This document shows, piece by piece, positions 37,107 to 44,912 of a stretch of DNA of 49,211 nt (position 1 is its first letter; the number at the start of each line of letters is the position of its first letter). The DNA is taken from the NCBI GenBank assembly GCA_016870915.1, contig VFZY01000015.1, positions 1-49,211 on the forward strand, written 5' to 3'. This DNA comes from Acidobacteriota bacterium (lineage in GTDB: Bacteria; Acidobacteriota; Terriglobia; Bryobacterales; Bryobacteraceae). A model generated the notes under the pieces. The model ran no database searches and was not told where the DNA came from. It saw only the letters and a program-made list of their open reading frames with translations. Both the position numbers and the translations under genes were made by a program.

Positions 37107-37115
37107 AGTATAGCA
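37107..37115 (-). promoter_or_regulatory. Extended -10 promoter motif for the clpX set
   Basis: In minus sense TGCTATACT, identical to the motif before recA. It predicts a start near 37100 and a leader of about 155 bases. The leader contains G/C-rich self-complementary stretches (CCCCGGC/GCCGGGG around 36985-37010) that may fold. No convincing -35 is present. Confidence 0.5.
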
Positions 37116-37169
37116 GTCCCTGCCACCCCCACCGGCTCTTTCACGGCGCCAAAAGCGCAAGGCCAGCCT

Positions 37170-38093
37170 CTACCGGGGTGGCGGAGCCTGAGAGGACGCC
37201 GCCGGCCGCCCGTCCACGGTGGCCGGCTCCATCAACTCCGTGCGGGTCCCGTCGGGGTCAAACAGGTTCAGTTGCCGCTTCCGGTTCACCCCGGTCCGCA
37301 CCTCCAGCGGCAGCTTGTACCCCTGCCGGGCGGGCAAAGCCTCAATCGCCGCCAAAGCCTTTGCCATGTCCGGCACCATCAGGCAGATATGATGGGCCGA
37401 ACCGCGCCGCGTCTGCTCCGGAATCCGGTCATACAGCATGAACTCAATGTAATCTTCCCCGTCCGGCACCTGCATGTTCACCCAGTTGAGCACCTTCCCA
37501 TCCCGGCTGCCGCGCCAGATCTCCCGAAACCCAAGCACGCCGCGATAGAACGCCATGGCTGGTTCCAGCCGGCCCACCAGAATCCCGACATGCATCATCC
37601 GCGATGACACACCCCGGGGCTGATGCTTCCCCTTCTCCCGCACCGTCCAGCTTCCGGGCATGTACTGGACAAACTCCACCGTGTGGCCGTCCGGATCCCG
37701 CGCCGTGAAGCTCCTGTTCCCAATCCGGTCCACACCGGCCTTCGCCGGCACGGCCACGCCCTTCGACGCCAGGTAACCGCGCATGGCCTCAATGTCATCG
37801 GTCTCCACCGCGATGTGGTTCAACCGGTCCGTGTTGGCTTCGCGTTCGGGAAAAATCTCGATGTACTGCCGCTCATTCACCTTGAAGAAGGTGAGGGCCA
37901 GGCTGCCGCCAGGGTTGCTGAGCGAGTAGGGCTCACTAAAACCCAGCACGTCCCGGTAGTAGCCACGGGCCTTCTCCACGTCCTTCACATACAGCGCGAT
38001 GTGAGCCACCCCCGTGATCCGCGGGCGCACCGGTTCGGCGGACACCGCGAACACGGCCGCAATCGCCACCCATGGTGTAAAGCTCAACTTCAT
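37170..38093 (-). CDS. Secreted protein with two VOC (glyoxalase/dioxygenase) domains
   Basis: The 307-residue product starts at ATG 38093 with GGAGG 4 bases upstream and has a signal peptide (MKLSFTPWVAIAAVFAVSA). Two vicinal-oxygen-chelate modules follow. The first has candidate ligands HIALYV, YIEIF, NHIAVE and VEFVQY; the second has MHVGILV, YIEFMLY, HHICLMV and RTELMEP. Both keep His/Glu pairs, so metal binding is plausible in each. VOC proteins include glyoxalases, extradiol dioxygenases and resistance proteins; no substrate can be assigned, and a periplasmic location is unusual for them. The tail is Pro/Ala-rich. It stands behind a strong terminator, so it is probably transcribed from its own promoter. 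Confidence 0.85.
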   Translation of the reverse strand: MKLSFTPWVAIAAVFAVSAEPVRPRITGVAHIALYVKDVEKARGYYRDVLGFSEPYSLSNPGGSLALTFFKVNERQYIEIFPEREANTDRLNHIAVETDDIEAMRGYLASKGVAVPAKAGVDRIGNRSFTARDPDGHTVEFVQYMPGSWTVREKGKHQPRGVSSRMMHVGILVGRLEPAMAFYRGVLGFREIWRGSRDGKVLNWVNMQVPDGEDYIEFMLYDRIPEQTRRGSAHHICLMVPDMAKALAAIEALPARQGYKLPLEVRTGVNRKRQLNLFDPDGTRTELMEPATVDGRPAASSQAPPPR

Positions 38094-38127
38094 CCCGCCT
38101 CCACCGTACAACACTCTCAGCCGCTCC

Positions 38128-38166
38128 AAAAAACGAACGGGCCGGCCCCTTGCGGGAAGCCGGCCC
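38128..38166 (-). terminator. Intrinsic terminator after the PEP-CTERM tail
   Basis: In minus sense GGGCCGGC (38166-38159) pairs with GCCGGCCC (38146-38139), 8 bp around a 12-base loop, followed by GTTCG and six T residues (38133-38128). It would end transcripts coming from the cyclophilin side. This placement, directly behind a PEP-CTERM coding end, is typical of complete PEP-CTERM genes. Confidence 0.8.
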
Positions 38167-38187
38167 ATGTTCGGCCTTCTGAATGAC

Positions 38188-38310
38188 CTAACGCCGGCGG
38201 CGTAGCGCGGCCACGCCGGCCAGACCGAGGCCGGCCAAAGCCAAAGCCGACGGCTCAGGCACGGCGCCCGAATACTCGATGGTCAGAGTCGTATCACTCC
38301 CCTTCTTCAA
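38188..38310 (-). pseudogene. Orphan PEP-CTERM sorting tail
   Basis: In the +1 frame relative to the cyclophilin, a short frame ends TIEYSGAVPEPSALALAG, then a Leu/Gly/Ala helix and a terminal RRRR before TAG at 38188. This is a complete PEP-CTERM signal: VPEP motif, hydrophobic helix and basic end, which exosortase systems use to sort exported proteins. The frame is closed by a TGA just upstream of TTG 38308-38310, so there is no room for a signal peptide or passenger (40 aa at most). It overlaps the cyclophilin stop by 17 bases. Probably the 3' remnant of a larger gene whose body was lost; a terminator still follows it. Confidence 0.7.
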
Positions 38311-38779
38311 TCGTCACCGACGTCAAGGCATCGCCCTGCTGCACCGCATTCACTACGTCCTGTCCGGAGCGCACCTGCCCGAACACGGTGTGCTTGCCGT
38401 CCAGCCAGTCGGTCTTGATGTGGGTGATGAAAAACTGGCTGCCGTTCGTATTCGGCCCGGCATTCGCCATCGAAAGCGACCCCACGCCGTGCCGCTTCCA
38501 GGCGCCCTTGAACTCGTCATTGAACCGGTACCCCGGGCCGCCGCGCCCGGTGGCCGTCGGATCGCCACCCTGAATCATGAAATCCGCGATCACGCGGTGG
38601 AACGTCGTGCCATCATAGAAGCCCTCCCGCGCCAGGAAGACGAAGTTGTTGACCGTCGCCGGCGCCTCGGCCGCGAACAGGTCGCAGACAATGCTCCCCC
38701 GGGACGTGTTAAAAGTGGCAGTATACTTCTTTGCCGTATCGATGGTCGTGGCGGGCGGCGCCGCGTACTGTTTGGCCAT
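38294..38779 (-). CDS. Cyclophilin-type peptidyl-prolyl cis-trans isomerase
   Basis: A 161-residue single-domain cyclophilin catalysing proline isomerisation. Family motifs are [15 protein letters not shown] (with catalytic Arg), [20 protein letters not shown] (active-site Gln/Phe) and [12 protein letters not shown]. There is no signal peptide, so it is cytoplasmic, like PpiB. The start MAKQYAAPP is ATG 38779, 28 bases from the divergent oxidoreductase start. The stop comes at the natural family end (VTIEEGE), so the PEP-CTERM sequence right behind it does not belong to this protein. Confidence 0.94.
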   Translation of the reverse strand: MAKQYAAPPATTIDTAKKYTATFNTSRGSIVCDLFAAEAPATVNNFVFLAREGFYDGTTFHRVIADFMIQGGDPTATGRGGPGYRFNDEFKGAWKRHGVGSLSMANAGPNTNGSQFFITHIKTDWLDGKHTVFGQVRSGQDVVNAVQQGDALTSVTIEEGE

Positions 38780-38807
38780 AAGTCTTCAGTGTAGCGTGAG
38801 GTGATTC

Positions 38808-40385
38808 TTGGCGAAGCGTTTCGACGCGATTATTGTGGGCGGCGGCCATAACGGGTTGGTCACGGCCGCTTATCTGGCCCGGGCCGGACGCAGCGTGCTG
38901 GTGCTTGAGCGCCGCGAGATGGTGGGCGGCTGCGCCGTCACCGAGGAGATCTGGCCCGGCTATCGCGTCTCCACCGCGGCCTACCTGTCGAGCCTCCTCC
39001 AGGAGCGCATCATTCAGGACCTGCGCCTCCCCGACTTCGGCTATCAGGTGGACGCCAAGGACCCCGCGTTCTTCTCCCCGTTCCCCGACGGCCGCTACCT
39101 CTTCTTCTGGCAGGACCGCGCCCGCACCCTGCGCGAGATCGCCAAGTTCTCTGAAAAGGACGCCGCGGCCTACCCGGCCTACGAAGCCCACATCGAGCGC
39201 CTTGCCCAGGTGGCCGAAGCCCTGCTGCTCACCGCGCCGCCCGAGTTTCCGCCCCGCCGCCCCCAGGACTTTCTCGATTACCTGAAGCTGGGCGGCCGCG
39301 TCCGGTCGCTTGACCGCGCAGAGATGGTCGCGCTCGTGAAAGTGTTCACCATGAGCGCGTCCGATTTTCTGGACGAGTGGTTCGAATCGGAAGAAATCAA
39401 AGTCACGCTGGCCACCGACGGAGTCATCGGGGCAAACGGAGGCCCGCGGTCCCCTGGAACCGCTTACATCCTGCTGCACCACTGCATGGGGGGCGTGGGC
39501 GGACATCGCGGGCTGTGGGGCTTTGTGCGCGGCGGCATGGGCGCGGTGTCCGAATCCATCGCCGCCGCCGCCCGCAGCCATGGCGCCGTGATTCGCACCG
39601 CCGCCGCCGTGGAGAGAATCCTGGTTCGCAACGGCCGCGCGATGGGCGTTGTCCTGGAAGGCGGCGAAGAGATCCTCGCCTCCAAAGTGGCCAGCAACCT
39701 CGATCCCAAGCTCACCTTCGGGCGCCTCGTGGAACCCGGCCACCTGCCCGATGAATTCTCCCGCGCCATTCGGAACTACCGCTCCGAGGGCACCTCCATG
39801 AAGATTAACCTCGCCCTCAGCGAACTGCCCAGCTTCCGAGCCCTGCCCGGCGCCCCGGGCCCGCAGCATCGCGCCACCATGCACCTTTGCCCGTCCATCG
39901 AGTACGTGGAACGAGCCTGGGACGAAGCCAAATACGGCATGCCCTCACGCGCGCCGCTGCTCGAAATGACGTGCCCCACCATGTACGACCCCAGCCTGGC
40001 CCCGCCCGGCCGCCACATCATGGGCATCTTCCTTCAGTACGCACCCTACACGCTCGCCTCCGGCACCTGGGACGAGCACCGCGAGCCCTACGCCGAGCGC
40101 GTCTTCGATCTGATCGAAGAGTACGCCCCGGGCTTCCGCAAACTGGTCCTGGCCCGGCAAGTCCTCTCGCCCTGGGATCTGGAGCAGCGTTTCGGCATCA
40201 CCGGCGGCAACATCTTCCACGGCGAAATGAGCCTTGATCAGATGTTCGTCATGCGCCCCGTGGCCGGCTGGGCGCGATACACCACGCCCGTCAAGGGTCT
40301 TTACCTATGCGGCTCCGGCGCCCACCCCGGCGGCGGCGTCATGGGCGCGCCCGGATACAACTGCGCCGCGGTGATGTTGAAGTAA
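38808..40385 (+). CDS. CrtI/phytoene-dehydrogenase-like FAD oxidoreductase
   Basis: A 525-residue flavoprotein of the phytoene desaturase/PYROXD2-like class. The N-terminal dinucleotide site reads IIVGGGHNGLVTAAYLARAG with the acidic end of the second strand at VLERRE, and the C-terminal FAD-binding motif is GLYLCGSGAHPGGGVMGAPGYN. It starts at TTG 38808 with GAGGTGA 4-5 bases upstream. No carotenoid genes (crtB, crtE) are adjacent, so a carotenoid substrate is not supported; PYROXD2-like members have unknown substrates. It is divergent from the cyclophilin and convergent with the cytochrome-cupredoxin gene, the stops being four bases apart. Confidence 0.88.
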   Translation: MAKRFDAIIVGGGHNGLVTAAYLARAGRSVLVLERREMVGGCAVTEEIWPGYRVSTAAYLSSLLQERIIQDLRLPDFGYQVDAKDPAFFSPFPDGRYLFFWQDRARTLREIAKFSEKDAAAYPAYEAHIERLAQVAEALLLTAPPEFPPRRPQDFLDYLKLGGRVRSLDRAEMVALVKVFTMSASDFLDEWFESEEIKVTLATDGVIGANGGPRSPGTAYILLHHCMGGVGGHRGLWGFVRGGMGAVSESIAAAARSHGAVIRTAAAVERILVRNGRAMGVVLEGGEEILASKVASNLDPKLTFGRLVEPGHLPDEFSRAIRNYRSEGTSMKINLALSELPSFRALPGAPGPQHRATMHLCPSIEYVERAWDEAKYGMPSRAPLLEMTCPTMYDPSLAPPGRHIMGIFLQYAPYTLASGTWDEHREPYAERVFDLIEEYAPGFRKLVLARQVLSPWDLEQRFGITGGNIFHGEMSLDQMFVMRPVAGWARYTTPVKGLYLCGSGAHPGGGVMGAPGYNCAAVMLK

Positions 40386-40389
40386 CGGA

Positions 40390-41178
40390 CTACGGCTCGA
40401 CGATCACCTTCCCCCGCATCGATGGGTGGATGGTGCACTGGAAGTTCAACTCGCCGGGAACGCTGAATCTCACCGTGAAGCTCTGCCCGGGCTTGAGCCG
40501 CGGCGAAACAAAGCCGTTCGGAAACGCGTCGCCGATGGTGTGCTCCACCGGGTCGTCGTTGTAGAACGTGACGGTTCCGCCGTTTTTCACCCGGATTTCG
40601 CCCGGTAGGAAGCGGTAGTGCTTCATCACCCCATCGGGCAGCGCGCCCGAGCCGCCGTTCAGGTAAAGCCCCACCCGGGCCACGTAATCCTGGGCTTGCC
40701 CCATCACCTGGTGGCACTGCGCGCAGCCGAACGAATTGGGCGGCGTCGTCTGGTACGTTCGATCCGGACGGTAGGCCACGAACTCCCATTCGCCGCTGCG
40801 GTTGGCGCCATAGGCCTCACCGAAGCCCCTGTCTTTTTTCTGCACGAAGATGGTCGGCGTGGCTGCCGGGTCCTTCTGATAGCGGCCATTGGCGTCGAGG
40901 ACCGGAGTGCCCTGGGCGTCGCGAAGCGCGTTCCAGGTCTCCATCACCAACACGGACCCGTACGGGTAGTTAAACTGCCCGTTGGGCGTGATCGACGCCG
41001 CCGCCGGGTTGGCGTAGATGGTTCGGACCTGCCGCGTGTCGGGCCGGTCGAAAACGTAGAGAAGCTGCCAGTTCTGGTAGTTCTCCGGAAAACCGACACG
41101 GTCCGTGGCGGGACCAGTCTGGGAGACGCCGGCCGATACCGCGGCGAGGCCGAGCGCAAGGGGGGAAAGGATGCGCAT
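40390..41178 (-). CDS. Cytochrome P460-cupredoxin fusion protein
   Basis: A 262-residue exported protein joining two redox modules. After a signal peptide (1-20) comes a cytochrome P460-like domain (about 28-170) with FPENYQNWQLLYVFDRPD and the haem-binding C152-x-x-C155-H156 (GCAQCH). Residues about 185-262 are a plastocyanin-type cupredoxin with the complete type-1 copper set: H213 (EHTIGD), C248, H251 and M254 (QCTIHPSM). P460 cytochromes oxidise hydroxylamine or act on nitric oxide, but many P460-fold proteins are untested; electron transfer from haem to copper within one chain is the obvious idea and is inference. The cross-linking Lys was not verified. Start ATG has GGGAACTCC-type weak ribosome site. 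Confidence 0.85.
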   Translation of the reverse strand: MRILSPLALGLAAVSAGVSQTGPATDRVGFPENYQNWQLLYVFDRPDTRQVRTIYANPAAASITPNGQFNYPYGSVLVMETWNALRDAQGTPVLDANGRYQKDPAATPTIFVQKKDRGFGEAYGANRSGEWEFVAYRPDRTYQTTPPNSFGCAQCHQVMGQAQDYVARVGLYLNGGSGALPDGVMKHYRFLPGEIRVKNGGTVTFYNDDPVEHTIGDAFPNGFVSPRLKPGQSFTVRFSVPGELNFQCTIHPSMRGKVIVEP

Positions 41179-41275
41179 AGGGAACTCCTGGGCAAACGAG
41201 ATTGGTACAGCTTGTGTCCTACGATACCCAGGTACGAGGCTCGCGTCAATGCGGATGGGGATTTCGTTGTAAACA

Positions 41276-41313
41276 CAACGCCCCGGAGAACCTCGCGGCT
41301 CTCCGGGGCGTTG
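41276..41313 (-). terminator. Intrinsic terminator after the Ig-like repeat protein gene
   Basis: CAACGCCCCGGAGA (41276-41289) pairs perfectly with TCTCCGGGGCGTTG (41300-41313): a 14-bp stem and 10-base loop, 21 bases beyond the stop at 41335. In minus sense it is followed by TGTTTACAACG, a poor T-tract, so it may need help or act as a stabilising end. Confidence 0.65.
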
Positions 41314-41334
41314 AATCGACTGCCGGGTCTGGCG

Positions 41335-44300
41335 TTACTGCACGGGCAGCGTGGTCCCGTTGCCGAAGATGGGACCATCCAGGCCCACCACGGCCACGGC
41401 GAACGGGCGGCCGGAGCCCGTGTTGGTATCCTGCGGAACCTCGAAGGTCACCGCGTAGACGCCAATCAGGCCCATGACGTATTCGGCGCTCACCGTACGG
41501 ACGCCCGCGTTGTTCAGACCCGTGATGATCTGCGCCGTCACCATCTGGCCGGGCGCACCCACCCGGTTCGTGATGATCTGCGGATTCGTCTGCCCGATGC
41601 CGGTGACGAAGAACCTGATCATCTCACCGCGCCGGGCCGGATTCTCCTCGGAGACGTAGGAACCGTCCGGACGTTGCGCCACCGCCTGCAACCGGCCGGC
41701 GGAATCGCGGGTCTCGAAGATTCCGGGGCTGAAGCGGGCAATGGTTATGTCGAGCGACGCCGTGTTGTCGTTCACACGCAGCGTCGCCAGCGCGGGACCC
41801 GGCTGCAGGTCGCACGGCACCTGGAAGGCCACCTGCTCGCGGCCGCCCACGTTACCCACCCAGAAGATGGGGCTCAGGTTACCGGCGAAGGATACCTGGA
41901 CTCCCTGATGCGTGGTGGGCAGCGGTCCGTAGAACGAATTGGCATTGATCACGCCATTCAACGACGGAACGATATTGGTGCCGGTGAGGATAGCAATCGA
42001 GCACGGCGAGATGCCGGGCCCGAACGTGGCTCCGTTCACCACCGATGAGACCGTGGGACCCAGCGGCCGGATGGTCAGCGTGAACGTCTGGCTGAACCCG
42101 CCGGTCGAGGCCTGGACGGTCACCGTTCCCGCATTGGGACCGGCAACCACGGTCACCTGCGCACGGCCTGTTGAGTCGGTGACCAGATTCGTGCCGGAAA
42201 TGGTGGCATTGCCGCCGGAGGTGACACTGAACACCACCGCCGCCTGCGGAATGCCGTTGCTGTTGGCATCCACCAGCCGCACCACCAGAGGATCGCTGAA
42301 CGCCGTCCCGACCACGGCGGACTGGTTGTCGCCCGAGATCTTCTGGAGCGCCAGCGCCGCCACCTGGTTGGTAAGCGTAAAGGTCGCCGAGGCCGAGCCG
42401 GTCAGCGCAACCACACGGACGACAACGTTGCCCGGTGCCGAGCCGAACCGCACGAACGCCGAAACGGCGCCCTGCGCGTCCGAACGGGTGACGACGTTGG
42501 ACAAAGTGCCGCTTCCGGAGACAATCTCCCAGTTAACCGGTACACCGGTGAGCAGGTTGTCGCCGACGTCACGGATCTCAGCTCGCAGCGCGAGCGGTGT
42601 GGTCTGCCCCGGCGCACCGGTCTGCTGATCGCCTCGCGCAATCCGCATGACCGCGGGCAGGCCCGGAGTTACCACCAGGGTGAAGTTGTAGTCGCGCCCG
42701 GTCGTCGGACCGCCACCCACGCGTAGCGTCAGCGGCGTCGAGCCGATGCGGCGTCCAACCACCAGATCGCAGGAGGCCAGCCCGTTGGCATCCGTCAATG
42801 GCTCCGGCGTCGAACAGTTGCCGCCCGGGCCGATTGTGGTATCGCTGCCCGTGGTGATCCGCATGCCGACATTGGGGAGTGGCGTGTCAGGAGACGGGCC
42901 GATCGAGGTGGCGGCACGAATCTGGAACTGGGCCGGGAGAGTGGTTTGGGCGGTTGTCGTGATGGTGGACTCATCGCCCGGCCGAATAAGTATCAGGTTC
43001 GGCGCGAGACTGATCATGCCAAACGTGTTCAGAACCGTCGTGACACTGAAATTGATGGAAACGACACCAGACGTTGCCGTGACAGTGCTGCTCGAATAGT
43101 TGGCTCCACCAATGGCGCCGCTGATGAAGAACGTCGAAGCAACGCCGGTGGCATCGGTGACGGTGCTCGCGCTCTGAACGTTTCCTGGGCCGCTGGTCCT
43201 CGCCCAGAAAATCTGGGCCCCGGCAATCGGGTTGCCGCTCGAATCACGCAGGCTGACTCGCAAGGGCTCCGGAGTCAACGCGTTGTTGTCCCGCACCACC
43301 TGCCCGTTACCGGAGAGGATGCTGAGGCCACCGGTGCTGCCGCCCGTGGTTCCGACGACCAAGGTGTAGGCTTGTGCCACAGTGACTCCGGCGGTAACCG
43401 TGATCTGGACATTGAACACGCCCACGGTGACCGGGGCGAGCACAGAGGCCATGGCGTAGCCATCGGCGCCGGTGATCGTCGTGGCTGAAAGGATGGTAGC
43501 GCCAGGTGCCGAGGTGGTAAACGATGTGAACGCACCCTGAAGCGGGCGGCCAAATCCATCCACTACCCTGGCAAGAATCGGGAGAGACGTGGCCCCGGGG
43601 GCGATCGTCTGGCCGTTGCCGAAAAGCTGGATGCCGGCCAGGGTTCCCGTGTACGGGGGCCCCGTGAACGACGCCGTATTGGCCGAAATCACCGCCTGCG
43701 TGAAAGACCCGCTCACGGAGTTGGTGTTCAGATCCACACGGGTCACAATGTTGCTTGAAGTCAGGTAAAGGTAGCGGGCCTGCGGTGTCTCGTTGGACAT
43801 CGCCACCGCCGCAATGTTCGTCACCGAGTTCAATCCGCCGATCGACGCCTGGGTGATGGTTGGCGTCGCGCCGAACTGAATCGAATAGAGAGTCCCGCCG
43901 GCGAGTCCAAATGCTCGAAAATTCGAGTCGATCAGAACACTGCTGAAGCTGGCCCCGCCAATGGATCCGGCGGTCACGGTGCGGTTCGCCAGATCGATGA
44001 CGTAGATAGCTCCGCCGGTGAAGGGCGTGTTGTTCAGAACCAGCGCCTTGGTGCCATCCGGCGTAAAGAGGGGCTTGCCCATCGGCGTGCCGTTGAAGAT
44101 GATCCCGTCGTTTCCCCGCTGAGTGAGTGAACCGCGGCCGTCGTACTCATAGAGCCGGTTGTTCGCCGGCACATAGAGCAGGCCGTTCGGCCCCACCGCG
44201 ATGCCGGAGGGGATGCCCGGCACGCCCACCGTGGAAACGATGGTGTTCGAATTGAGGTCCACCGCGTTGATCTGGTAGGGGGGGCCACCGAAAGGCGAGG

Positions 44301-44742
44301 CCAGGACATAGGCGCGGGCCGAGTCGTGGGAGACCGCGATATCCACAATCGTCGTGCCAACGTTGACGCTGGCCAGTTCAGTGTCTGAGCTTGTGTCGAT
44401 GACCCGCAACGAGCCGGCCAGCACCAGGAGACGGCGGCCATCGGGCGTTGTCACTGCCCCTGTGGCGCCCTGGCTCAAATTGCGCAGAGTGACATTGGCG
44501 CCGTCGAAAGTTGCAATCGTATTGTTTGCGGACCTCCCGATGACGTAGGTCTTGTTGCCCGCGCTGACGGCCATGAAGGAGTCCGTAGCGGCTTCAAAAG
44601 ACCGGATTTGGGCGAACGGATCGCCCGAATAGACGGTGACGGTACGCGTGCCGCCACTCGGCATCACGTAGAGATTGCGGGCGCCAAGGGGCGCCATGGC
44701 AGCACACGCCAGGATTGAGATGATTGAAATTCGAGCAGACAT
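41335..44742 (-). CDS. Large secreted beta-propeller/Ig-like repeat protein with Solibacter C-terminal domain
   Basis: A 1135-residue exported protein. ATG 44742 follows GAGAGGT at a spacing of 7; a signal peptide ends near MAPLGARN. Residues about 25-360 are YVTN-type beta-propeller repeats (TTPDGRRLLVLAGS, DIAVSHDSARAYVLAS, GIAVGPNGLLYVPA). From about 375 to 880 come at least five bacterial Ig-like (Big_1/invasin type) domains, each with a 'D..GxA...V' strand signature such as DATGVASTFF, DANGLASCDL, DAQGAVSAFV and DSTGRAQVTV. The end (about 885-1135) matches the Solibacter C-terminal domain (TIGR03437-like): SSVVNGATFGPGISPCSIAI, GREQVAFQVPCDLQPG, FSPGIFETRD and ENPARRGEMIRFFVTGIG. Probably a cell-surface or adhesion protein; no enzymatic motif seen. 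Confidence 0.88.
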   Translation of the reverse strand: MSARISIISILACAAMAPLGARNLYVMPSGGTRTVTVYSGDPFAQIRSFEAATDSFMAVSAGNKTYVIGRSANNTIATFDGANVTLRNLSQGATGAVTTPDGRRLLVLAGSLRVIDTSSDTELASVNVGTTIVDIAVSHDSARAYVLASPFGGPPYQINAVDLNSNTIVSTVGVPGIPSGIAVGPNGLLYVPANNRLYEYDGRGSLTQRGNDGIIFNGTPMGKPLFTPDGTKALVLNNTPFTGGAIYVIDLANRTVTAGSIGGASFSSVLIDSNFRAFGLAGGTLYSIQFGATPTITQASIGGLNSVTNIAAVAMSNETPQARYLYLTSSNIVTRVDLNTNSVSGSFTQAVISANTASFTGPPYTGTLAGIQLFGNGQTIAPGATSLPILARVVDGFGRPLQGAFTSFTTSAPGATILSATTITGADGYAMASVLAPVTVGVFNVQITVTAGVTVAQAYTLVVGTTGGSTGGLSILSGNGQVVRDNNALTPEPLRVSLRDSSGNPIAGAQIFWARTSGPGNVQSASTVTDATGVASTFFISGAIGGANYSSSTVTATSGVVSINFSVTTVLNTFGMISLAPNLILIRPGDESTITTTAQTTLPAQFQIRAATSIGPSPDTPLPNVGMRITTGSDTTIGPGGNCSTPEPLTDANGLASCDLVVGRRIGSTPLTLRVGGGPTTGRDYNFTLVVTPGLPAVMRIARGDQQTGAPGQTTPLALRAEIRDVGDNLLTGVPVNWEIVSGSGTLSNVVTRSDAQGAVSAFVRFGSAPGNVVVRVVALTGSASATFTLTNQVAALALQKISGDNQSAVVGTAFSDPLVVRLVDANSNGIPQAAVVFSVTSGGNATISGTNLVTDSTGRAQVTVVAGPNAGTVTVQASTGGFSQTFTLTIRPLGPTVSSVVNGATFGPGISPCSIAILTGTNIVPSLNGVINANSFYGPLPTTHQGVQVSFAGNLSPIFWVGNVGGREQVAFQVPCDLQPGPALATLRVNDNTASLDITIARFSPGIFETRDSAGRLQAVAQRPDGSYVSEENPARRGEMIRFFVTGIGQTNPQIITNRVGAPGQMVTAQIITGLNNAGVRTVSAEYVMGLIGVYAVTFEVPQDTNTGSGRPFAVAVVGLDGPIFGNGTTLPVQ

Positions 44743-44791
44743 GGTTTGACCTCTCAATGGAATTGAGTGGGAGGGTCCGACGCGAAGCTTG

Positions 44792-44800
44792 AGTGTATCA
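44792..44800 (-). promoter_or_regulatory. Possible extended -10 for the Ig-like protein gene
   Basis: In minus sense TGATACACT lies about 50 bases before the ATG at 44742. It is a weaker match to TGnTATAAT than the other sites in the window and has no good -35. Confidence 0.35.
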
Positions 44801-44861
44801 CAAACTTAGCCGGAATGGAATACCCATGCTTTACACCGGCCGGCATGGGCCGTAAAAACGA

Positions 44862-44891
44862 AAAGGGGAGAGGATTTCTCCCCTCCCCTTT
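44862..44891 (-). terminator. Intrinsic terminator of the first secreted-protein copy
   Basis: AAAGGGGAG (44862-44870) pairs with CTCCCCTTT (44883-44891), with further partial pairing inside. In minus sense it is followed by TTTCGTTTTTACGG, two T-runs, the second outside the duplicated unit. It lies 21 bases beyond the stop codon. Confidence 0.75.
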
Positions 44892-44912
44892 CCGAGAACC
44901 GGTTGCCCGGGT

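Noticed and set aside
38188-38779. A cyclophilin fused to a PEP-CTERM tail as one exported protein
   Set aside because: The tail is in another frame, the cyclophilin has no signal peptide, and its stop falls at the normal family end.
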